From Halothiobacillus sp045689735 (GTDB taxonomy: Bacteria; Pseudomonadota; Gammaproteobacteria; Halothiobacillales; Halothiobacillaceae), in contig NZ_CP142685.1 in the NCBI RefSeq assembly GCF_045689735.1, positions 62,001-126,000 of the forward strand: a DNA stretch of 64,000 nt, read 5' to 3'. The first letter of the stretch is position 1, and each line of letters opens with the position of its first letter. The position numbers and the translations under genes were made by a program. The notes beneath the pieces are model-generated. The model searched no databases and was not told the origin of the DNA. It saw only the letters and a list, made by a program, of their open reading frames with translations. Below are positions 24,976 to 34,261 of this stretch, in pieces.

Positions 24976-26946
24976 ATGAGTATCGCGCGAAAAATTCTGC
25001 TGCCCATTCTACTGATGGCATTGGTGGTGCTTTCGGTCATGGTGGCGTTCGTTACCTACGATACGGATGAGCGCGCCAATCAGGATGAACGGCGGGAGCT
25101 CAGTTTGCTCGGGCTCGCCTTTGATAATGAACTGACCACGCTCAATGGGTTTGCTCTGGGGTTGGCCGTGGAGGTGGCCAACAATCCCGGCGTGCAACAA
25201 GCCATGGCGAATCGCAACCGAGCGGCGCTGGAAGCCTTGGTCATGCCGGGTTATCAGGCGCTGCGTAAAAAATTTGAAATTGCGCAGTACCAGTTCCACA
25301 TCCCGCCGGCGATTTCTTTCCTGCGCGTGCATGATCCAGCCAAGTTCGGTGATGATCTTTCCGCCTTTCGCCCAATCGTGGTGGCGGCGAACCGCGAAGA
25401 CAAATCCTTGAGCGGTATCGAGGTCGGGCGCGCTGGGTTTGGTATTCGGGGGATTGCGCCGATTCGGGCCCAGGGCGTGCATGTTGGCACGGTGGAATTC
25501 GGCATCGACATCGGCAATGCGTTTCTGACGCAACTCAAGCAACGCTATGGTGCCGATTGGCAGGTATTGCTGTCCTCGAAGATGGCGCAGATCGCGACTT
25601 TTACCCAAGGCAATCAGCCCGCTGAAGCGGGCTTGATCGTGCAAAGTAGCACTTTGACGCATCCGTTTATCGACGGGGCGCAGGCGCTCGCCCATCCGCT
25701 AAATGGCCAAGCGTTCGATACCATCGAGCATCGGGAGGGGCGTGAATTCCGGGTGCGCTGGATGCCGCTCAACAGCTTCAATGGCGAGCAGATAGGCTGG
25801 GTGCAGATTCTCAAGGATCGCAGTGATTTCGTCACCTTGCGCAACACGCGACTGATGCAGGCCGTCGGCATGATCGTGCTGGTTCTGGCCTCTCTCTCGC
25901 TGTTGGTGAGTGTGGTCGTTACCCGGGTGCTCCGGCCACTCAAACCGCTGACCAGTGCCTCGGCGGCCATCGCCCGGGGTGATTTCACGCCTGATCTTGC
26001 GCCTTATGCCAAAAGCTCCGATGAAATCGGCCAGCTCGCGCGGGGTATGCAAAGCATGAGTGAGCAGCTTTCGGTGTTGGTTCATCACCTGGAGGAACAG
26101 GTGAGTCATCGCACCGCTGAGCTGCATAGTGCCAACGAGCGCATTCAGCAGCTCAACCAGTCGCTCAGGGCAGATAACCAGCGTATGCGCACGGAGTTGG
26201 ATGTCGCCCGGAAAATCCAGCACATGATCGTGCCCGGCAGTCACGAAATCAGTAGCGTCCCCACGCTGGATATCGCCGCCTACATGGAGCCGGCGGAAGA
26301 GGTGGGTGGCGATTACTACGACATCCTGCAACACGATGGCCAAGTCTGCATCGGTATCGGCGATGTGACTGGGCACGGCCTGGAGAGCGGCCTCGTCATG
26401 CTGATGACCCAGAGTGCCGTGCGCACGCTGATCACCCTGAACGAAACCGACCCGGTGCGGTTGATGAACACCCTCAACCGCACGCTGTTCAACAACATGC
26501 AGCGCATGCGATCGGAGAAAAACCTGACGCTCTCCCTACTGCACTATCAGCCCGATCCACAACATACCGGGCAGGGGCAGCTGCGCATCATTGGGCAGCA
26601 TGAAAGCGTGCTCATCATTCGCGCCGATGGCCAATTTCAGGACATCGACACACTGGAGCTTGGTATGCCGATTGGCATGATCGACGACATCGCCCAGTTT
26701 ATTGCCGCCGCCGTGGTGACCCTGAATACCGGGGATGCCGTAGTGCTCTACACCGATGGCATCACCGAGGCCGCCAATGCGGCGCATGAACTGTTCGGCA
26801 GTAATCGCCTCAAACAAACCCTGCTGGCGCATCACCAGCAACCCGCCGAGGCGATTAAAACCGCTGTGATCGAGGCCGTGCGAGCGCACATCGGCGCCCA
26901 GGCGTTATATGACGATCTGACCTTGATCGTATTGAAACAGCGCTAG
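24976..26946 (+). CDS. Membrane PP2C/SpoIIE phosphatase with dCache-HAMP sensor (SiaA-like)
   Basis: A 656-residue protein with one membrane segment near residues 5-27, a periplasmic double-Cache-type sensor, a second membrane segment near 296-316, HAMP (to about 370), a coiled coil and a PP2C/SpoIIE phosphatase domain from about 425. Phosphatase motifs are intact: EPAEEVGGDYYDILQ, CIGIGDVTGHGLESGL, LYTDGITEAAN and YDDLTLIVL, giving the metal-binding Asp residues. Length and domain order match Pseudomonas SiaA (about 663 residues). It should dephosphorylate the STAS protein in response to an external ligand. ATG 24976 has AAGGA 6 nt upstream; the frame opens at 24946. Confidence 0.88.
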   Translation: MSIARKILLPILLMALVVLSVMVAFVTYDTDERANQDERRELSLLGLAFDNELTTLNGFALGLAVEVANNPGVQQAMANRNRAALEALVMPGYQALRKKFEIAQYQFHIPPAISFLRVHDPAKFGDDLSAFRPIVVAANREDKSLSGIEVGRAGFGIRGIAPIRAQGVHVGTVEFGIDIGNAFLTQLKQRYGADWQVLLSSKMAQIATFTQGNQPAEAGLIVQSSTLTHPFIDGAQALAHPLNGQAFDTIEHREGREFRVRWMPLNSFNGEQIGWVQILKDRSDFVTLRNTRLMQAVGMIVLVLASLSLLVSVVVTRVLRPLKPLTSASAAIARGDFTPDLAPYAKSSDEIGQLARGMQSMSEQLSVLVHHLEEQVSHRTAELHSANERIQQLNQSLRADNQRMRTELDVARKIQHMIVPGSHEISSVPTLDIAAYMEPAEEVGGDYYDILQHDGQVCIGIGDVTGHGLESGLVMLMTQSAVRTLITLNETDPVRLMNTLNRTLFNNMQRMRSEKNLTLSLLHYQPDPQHTGQGQLRIIGQHESVLIIRADGQFQDIDTLELGMPIGMIDDIAQFIAAAVVTLNTGDAVVLYTDGITEAANAAHELFGSNRLKQTLLAHHQQPAEAIKTAVIEAVRAHIGAQALYDDLTLIVLKQR

Positions 26947-27466
26947 CCATCGCCTGAGAGAGCCCCGGAAGAAGAGGCGCGTGGATTCATTGCGCAGGGT
27001 GTTCGCCACAGCTAAGCCCGAGCCCGGCCGGCGTTGATCCGTGGTGCTTCCGACGGCGCCTATCTCATCGCAACGGGGCTTTCACCGTGCGCGCAGTGCA
27101 TCGGTTGATTGAGCCCGGTTGCTGCAAACATTCGTCCCGGCTGCCGGTGATCGAGCTTCCCGTTGGGGGCGTGCCGGGGCGGGGATGTCCCAATGCGACA
27201 ATCAAGTCATTCGTTGTGTAGCGAAGCCCAGTCGTGGGCGGGTACCGGATGGGGCGGGATGCGGCGGGAAATGCCGTGGATGGGTTTTCCATCCGTATAA
27301 ACGGTCTTTTAATGCGTGTTTTCTGGTCTGTGTCGGGATCCCGTAATACGAGAGACAGCGCAAGTCGCCACGAATCCATCAAGCGCCTTTCCGGCGTATC
27401 CTGCAACGAAGCGGGTGGCTTTGTGACTGGGTGATCGCCAACACGGGTTTTTTGCGTTGAAAAGAC
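26947..27466. other. Intergenic region between the PP2C gene and the porin terminator
   Basis: About 520 bp with only short, unconvincing frames on both strands. Base composition drops to more A+T around 27290-27350. Small inverted repeats are present (for example GGATGG-GTTTT-CCATCC near 27278-27294), but I recognise no RNA family or promoter. Confidence 0.5.
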
Positions 27467-27492
27467 AAAAAAGGCGCCCGAAGGCGCCTTTT
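27467..27492 (-). terminator. Rho-independent terminator of the porin gene
   Basis: A 10-bp perfect stem, AAAAGGCGCC-CGAA-GGCGCCTTTT, whose minus-strand side ends in TTTTTT. It lies 57 bp downstream of the porin stop. The plus-strand side has only four T, so it may work weakly in both directions. Confidence 0.88.
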
Positions 27493-27548
27493 GTTCTATC
27501 TGACAAATTCAAACCCGCGGGGTCACGCCCAACGGCGTGCCCGTTTGA

Positions 27549-28733
27549 TTAGAACTTGTGTTCGATACCCAGAGAAACGGCAGAAGATTTGCCGCCAGCG
27601 AAGCTGCCTGTGGTGCCAACCGTGCCGGTCGGATACTTGTAGTCATGACCACCATTCATGATGGTGTACATGGCATTGCTGCTGTTGCTGGTTTGCGCGT
27701 ACATCGCATACACATTGGTTTGCTTGCTCAGCTTGTAGTCGTACCCAACAGCCCACAGATCACCACCGGTGTTGCTGGTGTTGCTGATGTCATCCGCTTT
27801 GTAGTACTGAGCTTTGATGGTGTTGGCACCCAGGAAGGTGTACGCCGCGCCCACACCGTAGGCTTTAACATCGTTGTTGGAGAACGCAACATTCTTGATG
27901 TCTTGGTACAGGCCCAGAATCTTGAAGCCGGCGATGCTGTAGTTTGCACCGATACGGTAGGCACTTTGCGAATCGTTGCCTGCAGTTGATGCCGATTGCA
28001 TTTTGTGTTGCTCGTAGGCAGCATCCAGACCGAAGCCAGCGATACCGTAGTGCGCGCTCAAGCTCCAAGCGTTGTTGTTGGTGTTGTAAGGCGCTGCAGG
28101 GCCAGTAACGCCAGCGCTGGAAGACCAGCTATTCACATAGGCAACGATCGCTTTGAAGCCCATCAGATCTGGCGTGACATAGGCAATGACTTGGCTCGGA
28201 CGCAGGTCCCAGTTGGTGTCATTGTTGCCATAAACTGGGGTGGTTGTCCCAACAATGGCGCCGGTTTTGGAATTAACCGCGTAAGTGGTCTGAGTACCGG
28301 TGGCAGCAACACTTGGTCCGCTGATAATGTTACGAGAATCGCCGATGGTATCACCGAACAGGTCATAGTCACGACCCATCATCTTGAACGGGGTGTCATG
28401 ACGACCGGTGATGACGGTACCCCAGAAGCCGGTGGCGCCAACGAAAGTATTACGCTGACCGCCGATTGCGCCGCTGAAAGAGCTGTTTTGACCCGCGTCG
28501 ATACTGGTTTCGTATTGGTAAATGATGCTCAGGCTGTCATTGATTTTCTCTGAACCCTTGATGCCGATACGGGAAGAGTTGGAAGAGAAACCGCTTTGAG
28601 TGCCAGAGGCGTTATCGCCGCCCAGTACATCGTAAGATACATGGAATTTGCCGTACAGGGTGGTGTCGGCCATGGCAGCAGCCGGAGCAACCATAGCGGC
28701 TGCAACAGCGATGGCGATGATATTCTTTTTCAT
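27549..28733 (-). CDS. General porin (Gram-negative porin, Porin_4 type)
   Basis: A trimeric outer-membrane beta-barrel channel of 394 residues. The signal peptide is MKKNIIAIAVAAAMVAPAAAMA, and the mature start DTTLYGKFHVSYDVLGG is the classic first strand of proteobacterial porins. GFSSNSSRIGIKGSEKINDS follows, and the protein ends VSLGIEHKF with a terminal Phe for BAM recognition. ATG 28733 has GGAG 8 nt upstream; five residues of open frame precede it. The gene is monocistronic, with a strong terminator behind it. Codon use is plainer and less GC-rich than its neighbours, as is usual for highly expressed porins. Confidence 0.93.
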   Translation of the reverse strand: MKKNIIAIAVAAAMVAPAAAMADTTLYGKFHVSYDVLGGDNASGTQSGFSSNSSRIGIKGSEKINDSLSIIYQYETSIDAGQNSSFSGAIGGQRNTFVGATGFWGTVITGRHDTPFKMMGRDYDLFGDTIGDSRNIISGPSVAATGTQTTYAVNSKTGAIVGTTTPVYGNNDTNWDLRPSQVIAYVTPDLMGFKAIVAYVNSWSSSAGVTGPAAPYNTNNNAWSLSAHYGIAGFGLDAAYEQHKMQSASTAGNDSQSAYRIGANYSIAGFKILGLYQDIKNVAFSNNDVKAYGVGAAYTFLGANTIKAQYYKADDISNTSNTGGDLWAVGYDYKLSKQTNVYAMYAQTSNSSNAMYTIMNGGHDYKYPTGTVGTTGSFAGGKSSAVSLGIEHKF

Positions 28734-29112
28734 CTGATCGATCTCCATTGAGGTTTGAGATTACAAGATTCCCCAGCCATCTGGGTACTCGGGCAATACT
28801 AACCGCATCCGGTCAAGACACAAGCTACGCCAAGCGTTTTTACAACATTATTGCCCCGCCCTGTTGCACCACCACAACAGGGCGGGGTCTGGCGCGGCGG
28901 CTTTGCGCCATCCTGGGGCAATTGTGATGCAGTGTAAGCCATCACCCCAAGCCTTTCCCTCGCGCGCGGCTGCTGGGTGCTACTCGCTCAAACTTTCCTC
29001 TGCGAGGGGGGGCGAGTCACCTCGCTCCCCCCGGCTCGTCCTCGCGGGGATCGTTTGGCCCGCTCGACGGGGAGGGACCCGGTCATAGCGCTCCACCCGC
29101 TTGCAGGCGGGG
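28734..29112. other. Porin upstream region
   Basis: About 380 bp between the porin start and the fimT stop. It must contain the porin promoter, but I cannot pick a convincing -35/-10 pair with correct spacing. A small CCCAG-CCAT-CTGGG hairpin lies near 28774-28787 and a large hairpin at 28854-28887. A CCCGC/GCGGG hairpin follows the fimT stop near 29096-29112. Confidence 0.5.
28854..28887. terminator. Long GC-rich hairpin, possible terminator
   Basis: A perfect 13-bp stem, CCCCGCCCTGTTG and its complement, around an 8-nt loop. It is about 225 bp downstream of fimT and about 120 bp upstream of the porin. Neither side has a T-run, so it may be a factor-dependent terminator or an RNA-stabilising element rather than a classical intrinsic terminator. 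Confidence 0.5.
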
Positions 29113-29670
29113 TTACGGTGCCGGGCAGGTGCCACCAAAGCTCGCCGATTCCATCCTCACCATGCCTGATTTGAGTAGTACGACATCCTGTGCGTGGCCG
29201 TCGAAATTCTTTGGCGCACAGATGCGCACCCGTCCCGCGCTGAATGCGCCGCCGGGTTGTTCGGCGAAGCCCAGCGGTTGGAAGATGATGGGCTTGTTCA
29301 TTGGGCTGTTGCCGAGAATGGTTAATCCCGTCGCGGGCGTATGGGTGAACACGATCTGCTCATCGGTATCGAGCACCCCGTCGCGATCGGGATCGGTGAA
29401 GGCGATGAACCCCATTTGCCATGCGACATTCTGCCCCGTCTGGCAGCCTTGTTGCGCATCCCCGGTGCAGAGTGTGACCGGCGTGTTACGCAGCGCCGCG
29501 ACCTGCCGCGCCTGACTGAAGGCGTGATAAATCGCGTGGGTGGCGGTGAGCAGCCGGGATTTAAGCACCGTCTGTTGCCATTGAGGAATGGCGATGGCCG
29601 CGAGGAGCGTCAGCACGGTGAGGGTGATCATCAGTTCAATCGCGGTAAAGCCGCTGGTGCGTGGGCGCAT
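29113..29670 (-). CDS. fimT: GspH/FimT family minor pseudopilin
   Basis: A type IV pilus minor pilin of 185 residues. The short leader ends SG, and the processed N-terminus FTAIELMITLTVLTLLAAIAIPQW is the class III signal with Glu5, cleaved by PilD. The FimT/GspH domain follows (ARQVAALRNTPVTLC), with Cys pairs in the globular part. It lies downstream of pilE with about 120 bp and two hairpins between, so it may be separately transcribed. FimT homologues can bind DNA and help natural transformation in some species. Confidence 0.85.
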   Translation of the reverse strand: MRPRTSGFTAIELMITLTVLTLLAAIAIPQWQQTVLKSRLLTATHAIYHAFSQARQVAALRNTPVTLCTGDAQQGCQTGQNVAWQMGFIAFTDPDRDGVLDTDEQIVFTHTPATGLTILGNSPMNKPIIFQPLGFAEQPGGAFSAGRVRICAPKNFDGHAQDVVLLKSGMVRMESASFGGTCPAP

Positions 29671-29730
29671 CCGTGCATCCTCTGACTGGTTGCCTGATCA
29701 ATCCTTGACCAATCCGAATAATAACGACAG

Positions 29731-29779
29731 TGCCCGCGATCAGGCGGGCACCGTGTAATCGCCGTGACCCCCTCACGGC
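29731..29779 (-). terminator. Two adjacent stem-loops after pilE
   Basis: TGCCCGC-GATCAG-GCGGGCA at 29731-29750 and GCCGTGA-CCCCC-TCACGGC at 29761-29779 lie in the gap between pilE and fimT. Neither has a clear T-run on the minus strand. They may weaken read-through from the pilin operon into fimT. Confidence 0.5.
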
Positions 29780-29789
29780 GCTGCGCGTG

Positions 29790-30263
29790 TTACCAACAGC
29801 CCGCCGTACTGGGGCCGCGCGTACCTTGCTGGTTCAGCGTGAGTGTGCCGCACTGGGTATCGCGGCTGGCCTGTGTGCCGGTTGGCACTGCTTGTAAGGT
29901 ATAGGCCGATTGCGTGAGCGAATTGGTGACGAACGAGTAGGTGTAATTCGCGCCGGTGTTCGCTGCTGAGGCGCAGTCGAGTGCAGGGAGCGTATTGGCT
30001 ACGGGGGTTGCGGCTGCGGTTTTGTCATAGCGCAGATTGGCGGTGTAGAACCGCTCCATATAGTTGGCATACTCGGAGAGGCAGCCTTCCGCCGCCGCGC
30101 GGTTGGTTTTGGTGACCGAGTTGATGTACGACGGATAGGCAATCGCCGCGATGATGGCGATGATCGCCACCACGATCATCAGCTCGATGAGGGTGAAGCC
30201 ATAAATAATGGCCGCAGGAAATTGACGGTTGGCCGATCTTTTGAGTTTTGATAGCGCGTTCAT
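29790..30263 (-). CDS. pilE: PilE-type minor pilin
   Basis: A 157-residue type IV pilin-like protein. The leader is long (22 residues, ending AAIIYG) and the processed part begins FTLIELMIVVAIIAIIAAIAYPSY, with Glu5. The C-terminal domain has paired Cys (LDCASAA, DTQCGTLTLN, STAGCW). It matches PilE, the last minor pilin of the fimU-pilVWXY1-pilE set, which primes pilus assembly at the tip. ATG 30263 has AAGGA 7 nt upstream. It follows pilY1 by 9 bp, so the two are surely co-transcribed. Confidence 0.88.
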   Translation of the reverse strand: MNALSKLKRSANRQFPAAIIYGFTLIELMIVVAIIAIIAAIAYPSYINSVTKTNRAAAEGCLSEYANYMERFYTANLRYDKTAAATPVANTLPALDCASAANTGANYTYSFVTNSLTQSAYTLQAVPTGTQASRDTQCGTLTLNQQGTRGPSTAGCW

Positions 30264-30272
30264 TTTTTTTCC

Positions 30273-33200
30273 TTATTGGTTGACGAGTTCGCGCCAAGAG
30301 ACGCGCCCTGGCGAGGCGGAGCCTTGTGGGTTGATTTTAGTAATTGCAGCGGTTCCACTACTTGTTTGCGTAACCAAATACGGACTGCCATTAACTGTTA
30401 CAGAGTAAGGGCTGCCAACGCCATTGAGCTGAATACCGGATACGGTCGAGCCGTCGGAAGCGGCGTTGAAACTGCCATTGGCATCCGGGAAGAACCCTTG
30501 AGCCAGCCCGCCTCCAGAAGCAATATCGAATGCCATTGTCCAACCAGTTTGTTGGCCAGGGTTGCATGTATCCGATGAAATATTCGGAGGGATCGCGGTG
30601 TTCACAACCACCGCATTACCAATGATTACTGGATTATAGATAATCTGTTCGCCTGTGGTCGGAAGATCAAAATACCAGCCAAACTGTGTGTTGTTGCTGG
30701 CATTATTGCCACAAGTTTTACTTCCTTTCCAACATACTTTACTTGCGGTACTCAGTGAGCGATAGCCCAACACCGCGCCATTCGTGCTTGCCGTTGTAGT
30801 CGATACTAGGCTTTGCGCAAGAAGATTAGTACGAGTGAAAGTTTGCGTTCTGCTTAATGCTGCATACTGTACAGATGCAGCCGGTATTTTAACATTACTG
30901 GCCGTTTTATTAATCCCATTGTTCCAGTTGGTCATATCCCAGTCCCATATACCATAAAAAGTCTGGGTGCCTGTGGCATATTTATCGGCAGAAGTGCTCG
31001 TCGCAGGTGTTTTTTGGCCAGTACCAAATAAAATCATCACACGGGTGTTATTGTCGATTTTAGAAGAAGCGACTGCAACGGCGGTGGTGATAGGTTGAAG
31101 ATTCCCGCTACTGTCTTTTGCAACATAGAGGGGAGTGGGATTACTGTTGCCAAAATTAGAGACATGCCAATCGGAACTGTTGCTACTAGTCAGATTAAAG
31201 CGCCAGATATTTCCCTTTTGGTCGCCGGCGTATAAATAATCCGTTACATGATCATTGTCCAGATCGGCCGAAGTAACATAGGCGATACCGTTCGCATTGG
31301 TTGATGAACCAACGCCTGTGTCTAAGAACTTGAAAGTCACAGCGCCTGTCGTACTATCGATTAGCCCAATATAAACGCCAGCGCTGGTCCCGCTATTCAA
31401 GCCATTGCCGAAAATGATGGCCCACTGTCCGTTATGTAATCGAGTAATGATTGGTGTTCCAACGGTGTTTCCTAGCTTTCCAAGGCTAGCGGATGTCCAG
31501 TCTCCCTTGACTAGATTGGCGGCATTCGCCTCAGAAAATTGAGAGGGGTCTGTCACATCGAGCGCAAAGATTTCTTTGCCACCCATACCGACCCCGCCGA
31601 CTAACCAAGTATGCCATTGCCCCCCGTAGAACACATCACCCGCGACCGGGGTGGCGTCGACAAAATAGTCATGTCCGTATGTCGGGCTAGTTAAGTCAAC
31701 AACATTGGAATTTGATAATACCGATGCCGGCATAAATGCTAGCAGTTCCTTTCCGTCATTATTTGCGCTGTTATAAGAGCCATCTGTGTTGTTGCTTCCT
31801 GAACGAAAACCATGAAGCAATCCATCATTGCCGCCGACATAAACGATATTGGTTCTCGTTGCATTTGAGCTAACAAACTGATCATAAGTATTGGTCGAGT
31901 TTGCGCTATTTTCAGGCGGTGTTTGGGCTGGGTATAGTAAGTCGCCCCAGGTACTGGGCAATGCGGTTGCTGATGGCGCGCCAACCACTGTTGGGCTGGA
32001 GTCAATAATGTCGCCCAGCACTCCAGTTCGGGCACGCAGGTTCCCAGCTGGCGTCGCAGTTTGTTCTTGGCTGCGATCACCGCGAAGCCAGTTAAGTCGA
32101 TTTTTCCCCGCACTATCACTGCCGTTAAGTGTGCTTTGCTGAGCGCTGGTAAGGTCGCTCCATTGGAGAGGCACACCCTTGGAGCCATTCCAGGTAAGTA
32201 TCGTGCGATTTGAGGGTGTTTGTGCGGACAGCGTGTTCAGCGCATTTCCATTGGCGTCGGTCCCCATACTTGGGCATGCGCCGCCGGTCAAAACGCAACT
32301 AGCATCCCAATTGGCTACTGTTGAGGCAGTCAAATTGTTATTGCTGAAAACCAGCGGCTCAGAAACAACGGAACCCCACCAGTTATTGGCGTTATAATAA
32401 GCGAGATATATTTGGGTTCCTGTTTTAACTTCTCCCGATTGAATGGTGTTGGCACCTACGCTGCTGGAGGATTGAGTCGGGGAAGCCTGGAAACAGGTGA
32501 TTTCATGAATATTTGTTGACCCACCTGTTGAGCCCGCGAAACCAAATCGAAAGCTTGAAGGTACTGCGCCATTTGCGCTAGTTATGGATTTATTGACCAG
32601 CACGGATTGATAATTTCCGTTGTTATAGCTATACAGAAATGTTAATAGGCCGGAAGGTGTTAGTATGAGTTTGTAAGTTATTGGTTTAGCACCTGCGCGG
32701 CTTGAGGCGGTACTAGAAATTGGGGTTGTTAAAGTTACATTGCTGCCCGGTATAAAATTATAGTCCTTTATCTTGGTTTGCGTTTGTTTTGGTGAGCTTG
32801 GGCTAGAGTAATCCCACAAGAAACCAGTTTTGCAGGTATTTTGTATTGCCTGCTCTTGCTGAGCACTTAATAGTGTGCCAGGATAGTAATTTGGATAACT
32901 TGAATTCAGATTATCCCAGGTTACATTTCCACTCCCTCGAAGTCCGATGGTATTCTTTTTGAAGCCAATGCCACTACTGGTGTTGTCATTACGCTGGACT
33001 AGATTCCCTTTGTTATCAAAGGTTGCTCCATTAAGAAAATTGCCATATTCATCAATTCCTAGACCCAAATAGCCATTGGCAATACCATCTGGGCCTCCCT
33101 CCGAAGAGCCTTTATAATTAGAGCAACTGTATCCTAGGCTTCCTCCTGGCGTTCCCGTTTTTGTTGGCGCATCTTTAGTTCCATCTGTTAAGAAGAAACT

Positions 33201-33548
33201 GATTCCATCGGCACCAGTTCCTCCGTAGGTATAGCTAGTAAAGGTGACTTGTAGTCCTTGAGTAGATGGAAATGTAAAGTTCGAGAGAATAGCTCCAGTC
33301 TGGTCATTTTTCGCTGGGGTTAGCCTCAGCGCACCTGAACCTACTGCATCTTTTTGTGGCAAGTTGCAGGCTGGAATAGTGCCACCACCGTCACCTGCGG
33401 TTAAACAAGCATAACCCAGCGGCACCCAAGGATTTTGTGCTTGCCCCCCCGTAAAGTTATCCGTAATAATCGTGGCATTTCCCTGCGATGCATACGCGAG
33501 CAGGAGGATTAAAGACAAATGTTTTAAGGTTGGGCGGTTGGTTGGCAT
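30273..33548 (-). CDS. pilY1: PilY1-type pilus tip adhesin with a lectin-like N-terminal domain
   Basis: A 1091-residue exported protein (signal LSLILLLAYASQGNA). The C-terminal half is the PilY1 beta-propeller: FVDATPVAGDVFYGGQWHTW, VGGVGMGGKEIFALDVTDP and the calcium loop DLDNDHVTDYLYAGDQKGNIWRF. The N-terminal 250 or so residues resemble an L-type (legume-like) lectin fold: GGTGADGISFFLTDG and GYLGLGIDEYGNFLNG. No von Willebrand A domain of the Pseudomonas PilY1 kind is seen. The DNA is visibly more A+T-rich than flanking genes. ATG 33548 has AAGGAG 6 nt upstream. It should act at the pilus tip in adhesion and surface sensing. Confidence 0.9.
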   Translation of the reverse strand: MPTNRPTLKHLSLILLLAYASQGNATIITDNFTGGQAQNPWVPLGYACLTAGDGGGTIPACNLPQKDAVGSGALRLTPAKNDQTGAILSNFTFPSTQGLQVTFTSYTYGGTGADGISFFLTDGTKDAPTKTGTPGGSLGYSCSNYKGSSEGGPDGIANGYLGLGIDEYGNFLNGATFDNKGNLVQRNDNTSSGIGFKKNTIGLRGSGNVTWDNLNSSYPNYYPGTLLSAQQEQAIQNTCKTGFLWDYSSPSSPKQTQTKIKDYNFIPGSNVTLTTPISSTASSRAGAKPITYKLILTPSGLLTFLYSYNNGNYQSVLVNKSITSANGAVPSSFRFGFAGSTGGSTNIHEITCFQASPTQSSSSVGANTIQSGEVKTGTQIYLAYYNANNWWGSVVSEPLVFSNNNLTASTVANWDASCVLTGGACPSMGTDANGNALNTLSAQTPSNRTILTWNGSKGVPLQWSDLTSAQQSTLNGSDSAGKNRLNWLRGDRSQEQTATPAGNLRARTGVLGDIIDSSPTVVGAPSATALPSTWGDLLYPAQTPPENSANSTNTYDQFVSSNATRTNIVYVGGNDGLLHGFRSGSNNTDGSYNSANNDGKELLAFMPASVLSNSNVVDLTSPTYGHDYFVDATPVAGDVFYGGQWHTWLVGGVGMGGKEIFALDVTDPSQFSEANAANLVKGDWTSASLGKLGNTVGTPIITRLHNGQWAIIFGNGLNSGTSAGVYIGLIDSTTGAVTFKFLDTGVGSSTNANGIAYVTSADLDNDHVTDYLYAGDQKGNIWRFNLTSSNSSDWHVSNFGNSNPTPLYVAKDSSGNLQPITTAVAVASSKIDNNTRVMILFGTGQKTPATSTSADKYATGTQTFYGIWDWDMTNWNNGINKTASNVKIPAASVQYAALSRTQTFTRTNLLAQSLVSTTTASTNGAVLGYRSLSTASKVCWKGSKTCGNNASNNTQFGWYFDLPTTGEQIIYNPVIIGNAVVVNTAIPPNISSDTCNPGQQTGWTMAFDIASGGGLAQGFFPDANGSFNAASDGSTVSGIQLNGVGSPYSVTVNGSPYLVTQTSSGTAAITKINPQGSASPGRVSWRELVNQ

Positions 33549-33682
33549 ATTAGCTCCTTGCGAATTAATCAGCTAAATTTGGTTAAAGGTGCGCAGCTCG
33601 AGTTCGAAAATTCAGGCGTGGTGCATTTTTGTTATAGGTTTTGTGCTATTGCCCAGCATTGTTAGACCAGCCCTTCAAATTT

Positions 33683-34258
33683 TTAGGATCTAAACAGTGA
33701 CTGGATGGTTACGGTCGATCGCTCGGGTGTGCTGGCCGGATCCCCGTTGCGGGCAGTAATTCGAAAATATTTATTCGGATTCCCAGAACCACATCCGCCG
33801 TAGGTTGTGCAACCCGATAACTGTTGCACTGAACTATTCGGGTTCGTGTAATTTCCCATAAATTCGACCACATATTGCGGCTGGCCGACATTCAGTGCCC
33901 CGGCATTGAAGGTGCTGGTGGGCACGGACTGGATTTGGGCGGCGGTGGCTCCGCCACTGTCAAATGGGTTGGCAATACATTGCTGCGTGGTGCAGTTGCG
34001 AAGGTTGGTGGTGTTGGTCGGGTTGGCAATTACCCAAGCCTCGCCCGCACGCAGCGCCGCTTCGGCAGACTGGAAGCTGGCTTCGCGGTCGTAGAAGTTG
34101 CTGGTCATTTGCTGCTGCATCGTGGTGCCGCGAATGGCCGCAAGGCCAATCAGGGTGACGACGACCAGCAGCACGAGGGCAACCACAAGGGCGACGCCGT
34201 GTTGTTGAGCGGGGTATGTGGCTCTGTATGGTGTGATCTGGGGATGAGGGATTTTCAT
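33683..34258 (-). CDS. pilX: Minor pilin PilX
   Basis: A 191-residue minor pilin. The N-terminal segment QQHGVALVVALVLLVVVTLI followed by GLAAIRGTTMQQQMTSNFYD is the PilX_N signature. As in other PilX proteins the residue after the leader lacks the usual FTLIEL pattern. It forms part of the priming complex with PilV, PilW, FimU and PilE. The gene is separated from pilW by 3 bp, and from pilY1 downstream by about 130 bp with no obvious terminator. Confidence 0.88.
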   Translation of the reverse strand: MKIPHPQITPYRATYPAQQHGVALVVALVLLVVVTLIGLAAIRGTTMQQQMTSNFYDREASFQSAEAALRAGEAWVIANPTNTTNLRNCTTQQCIANPFDSGGATAAQIQSVPTSTFNAGALNVGQPQYVVEFMGNYTNPNSSVQQLSGCTTYGGCGSGNPNKYFRITARNGDPASTPERSTVTIQSLFRS

Positions 34259-34261
34259 GGC

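Noticed and set aside
27065..27406. 113-codon minus-strand frame between the PP2C and porin genes
   Set aside because: No ribosome-binding site, no recognisable fold and odd composition (Arg, Thr, Pro rich); treated as non-coding.
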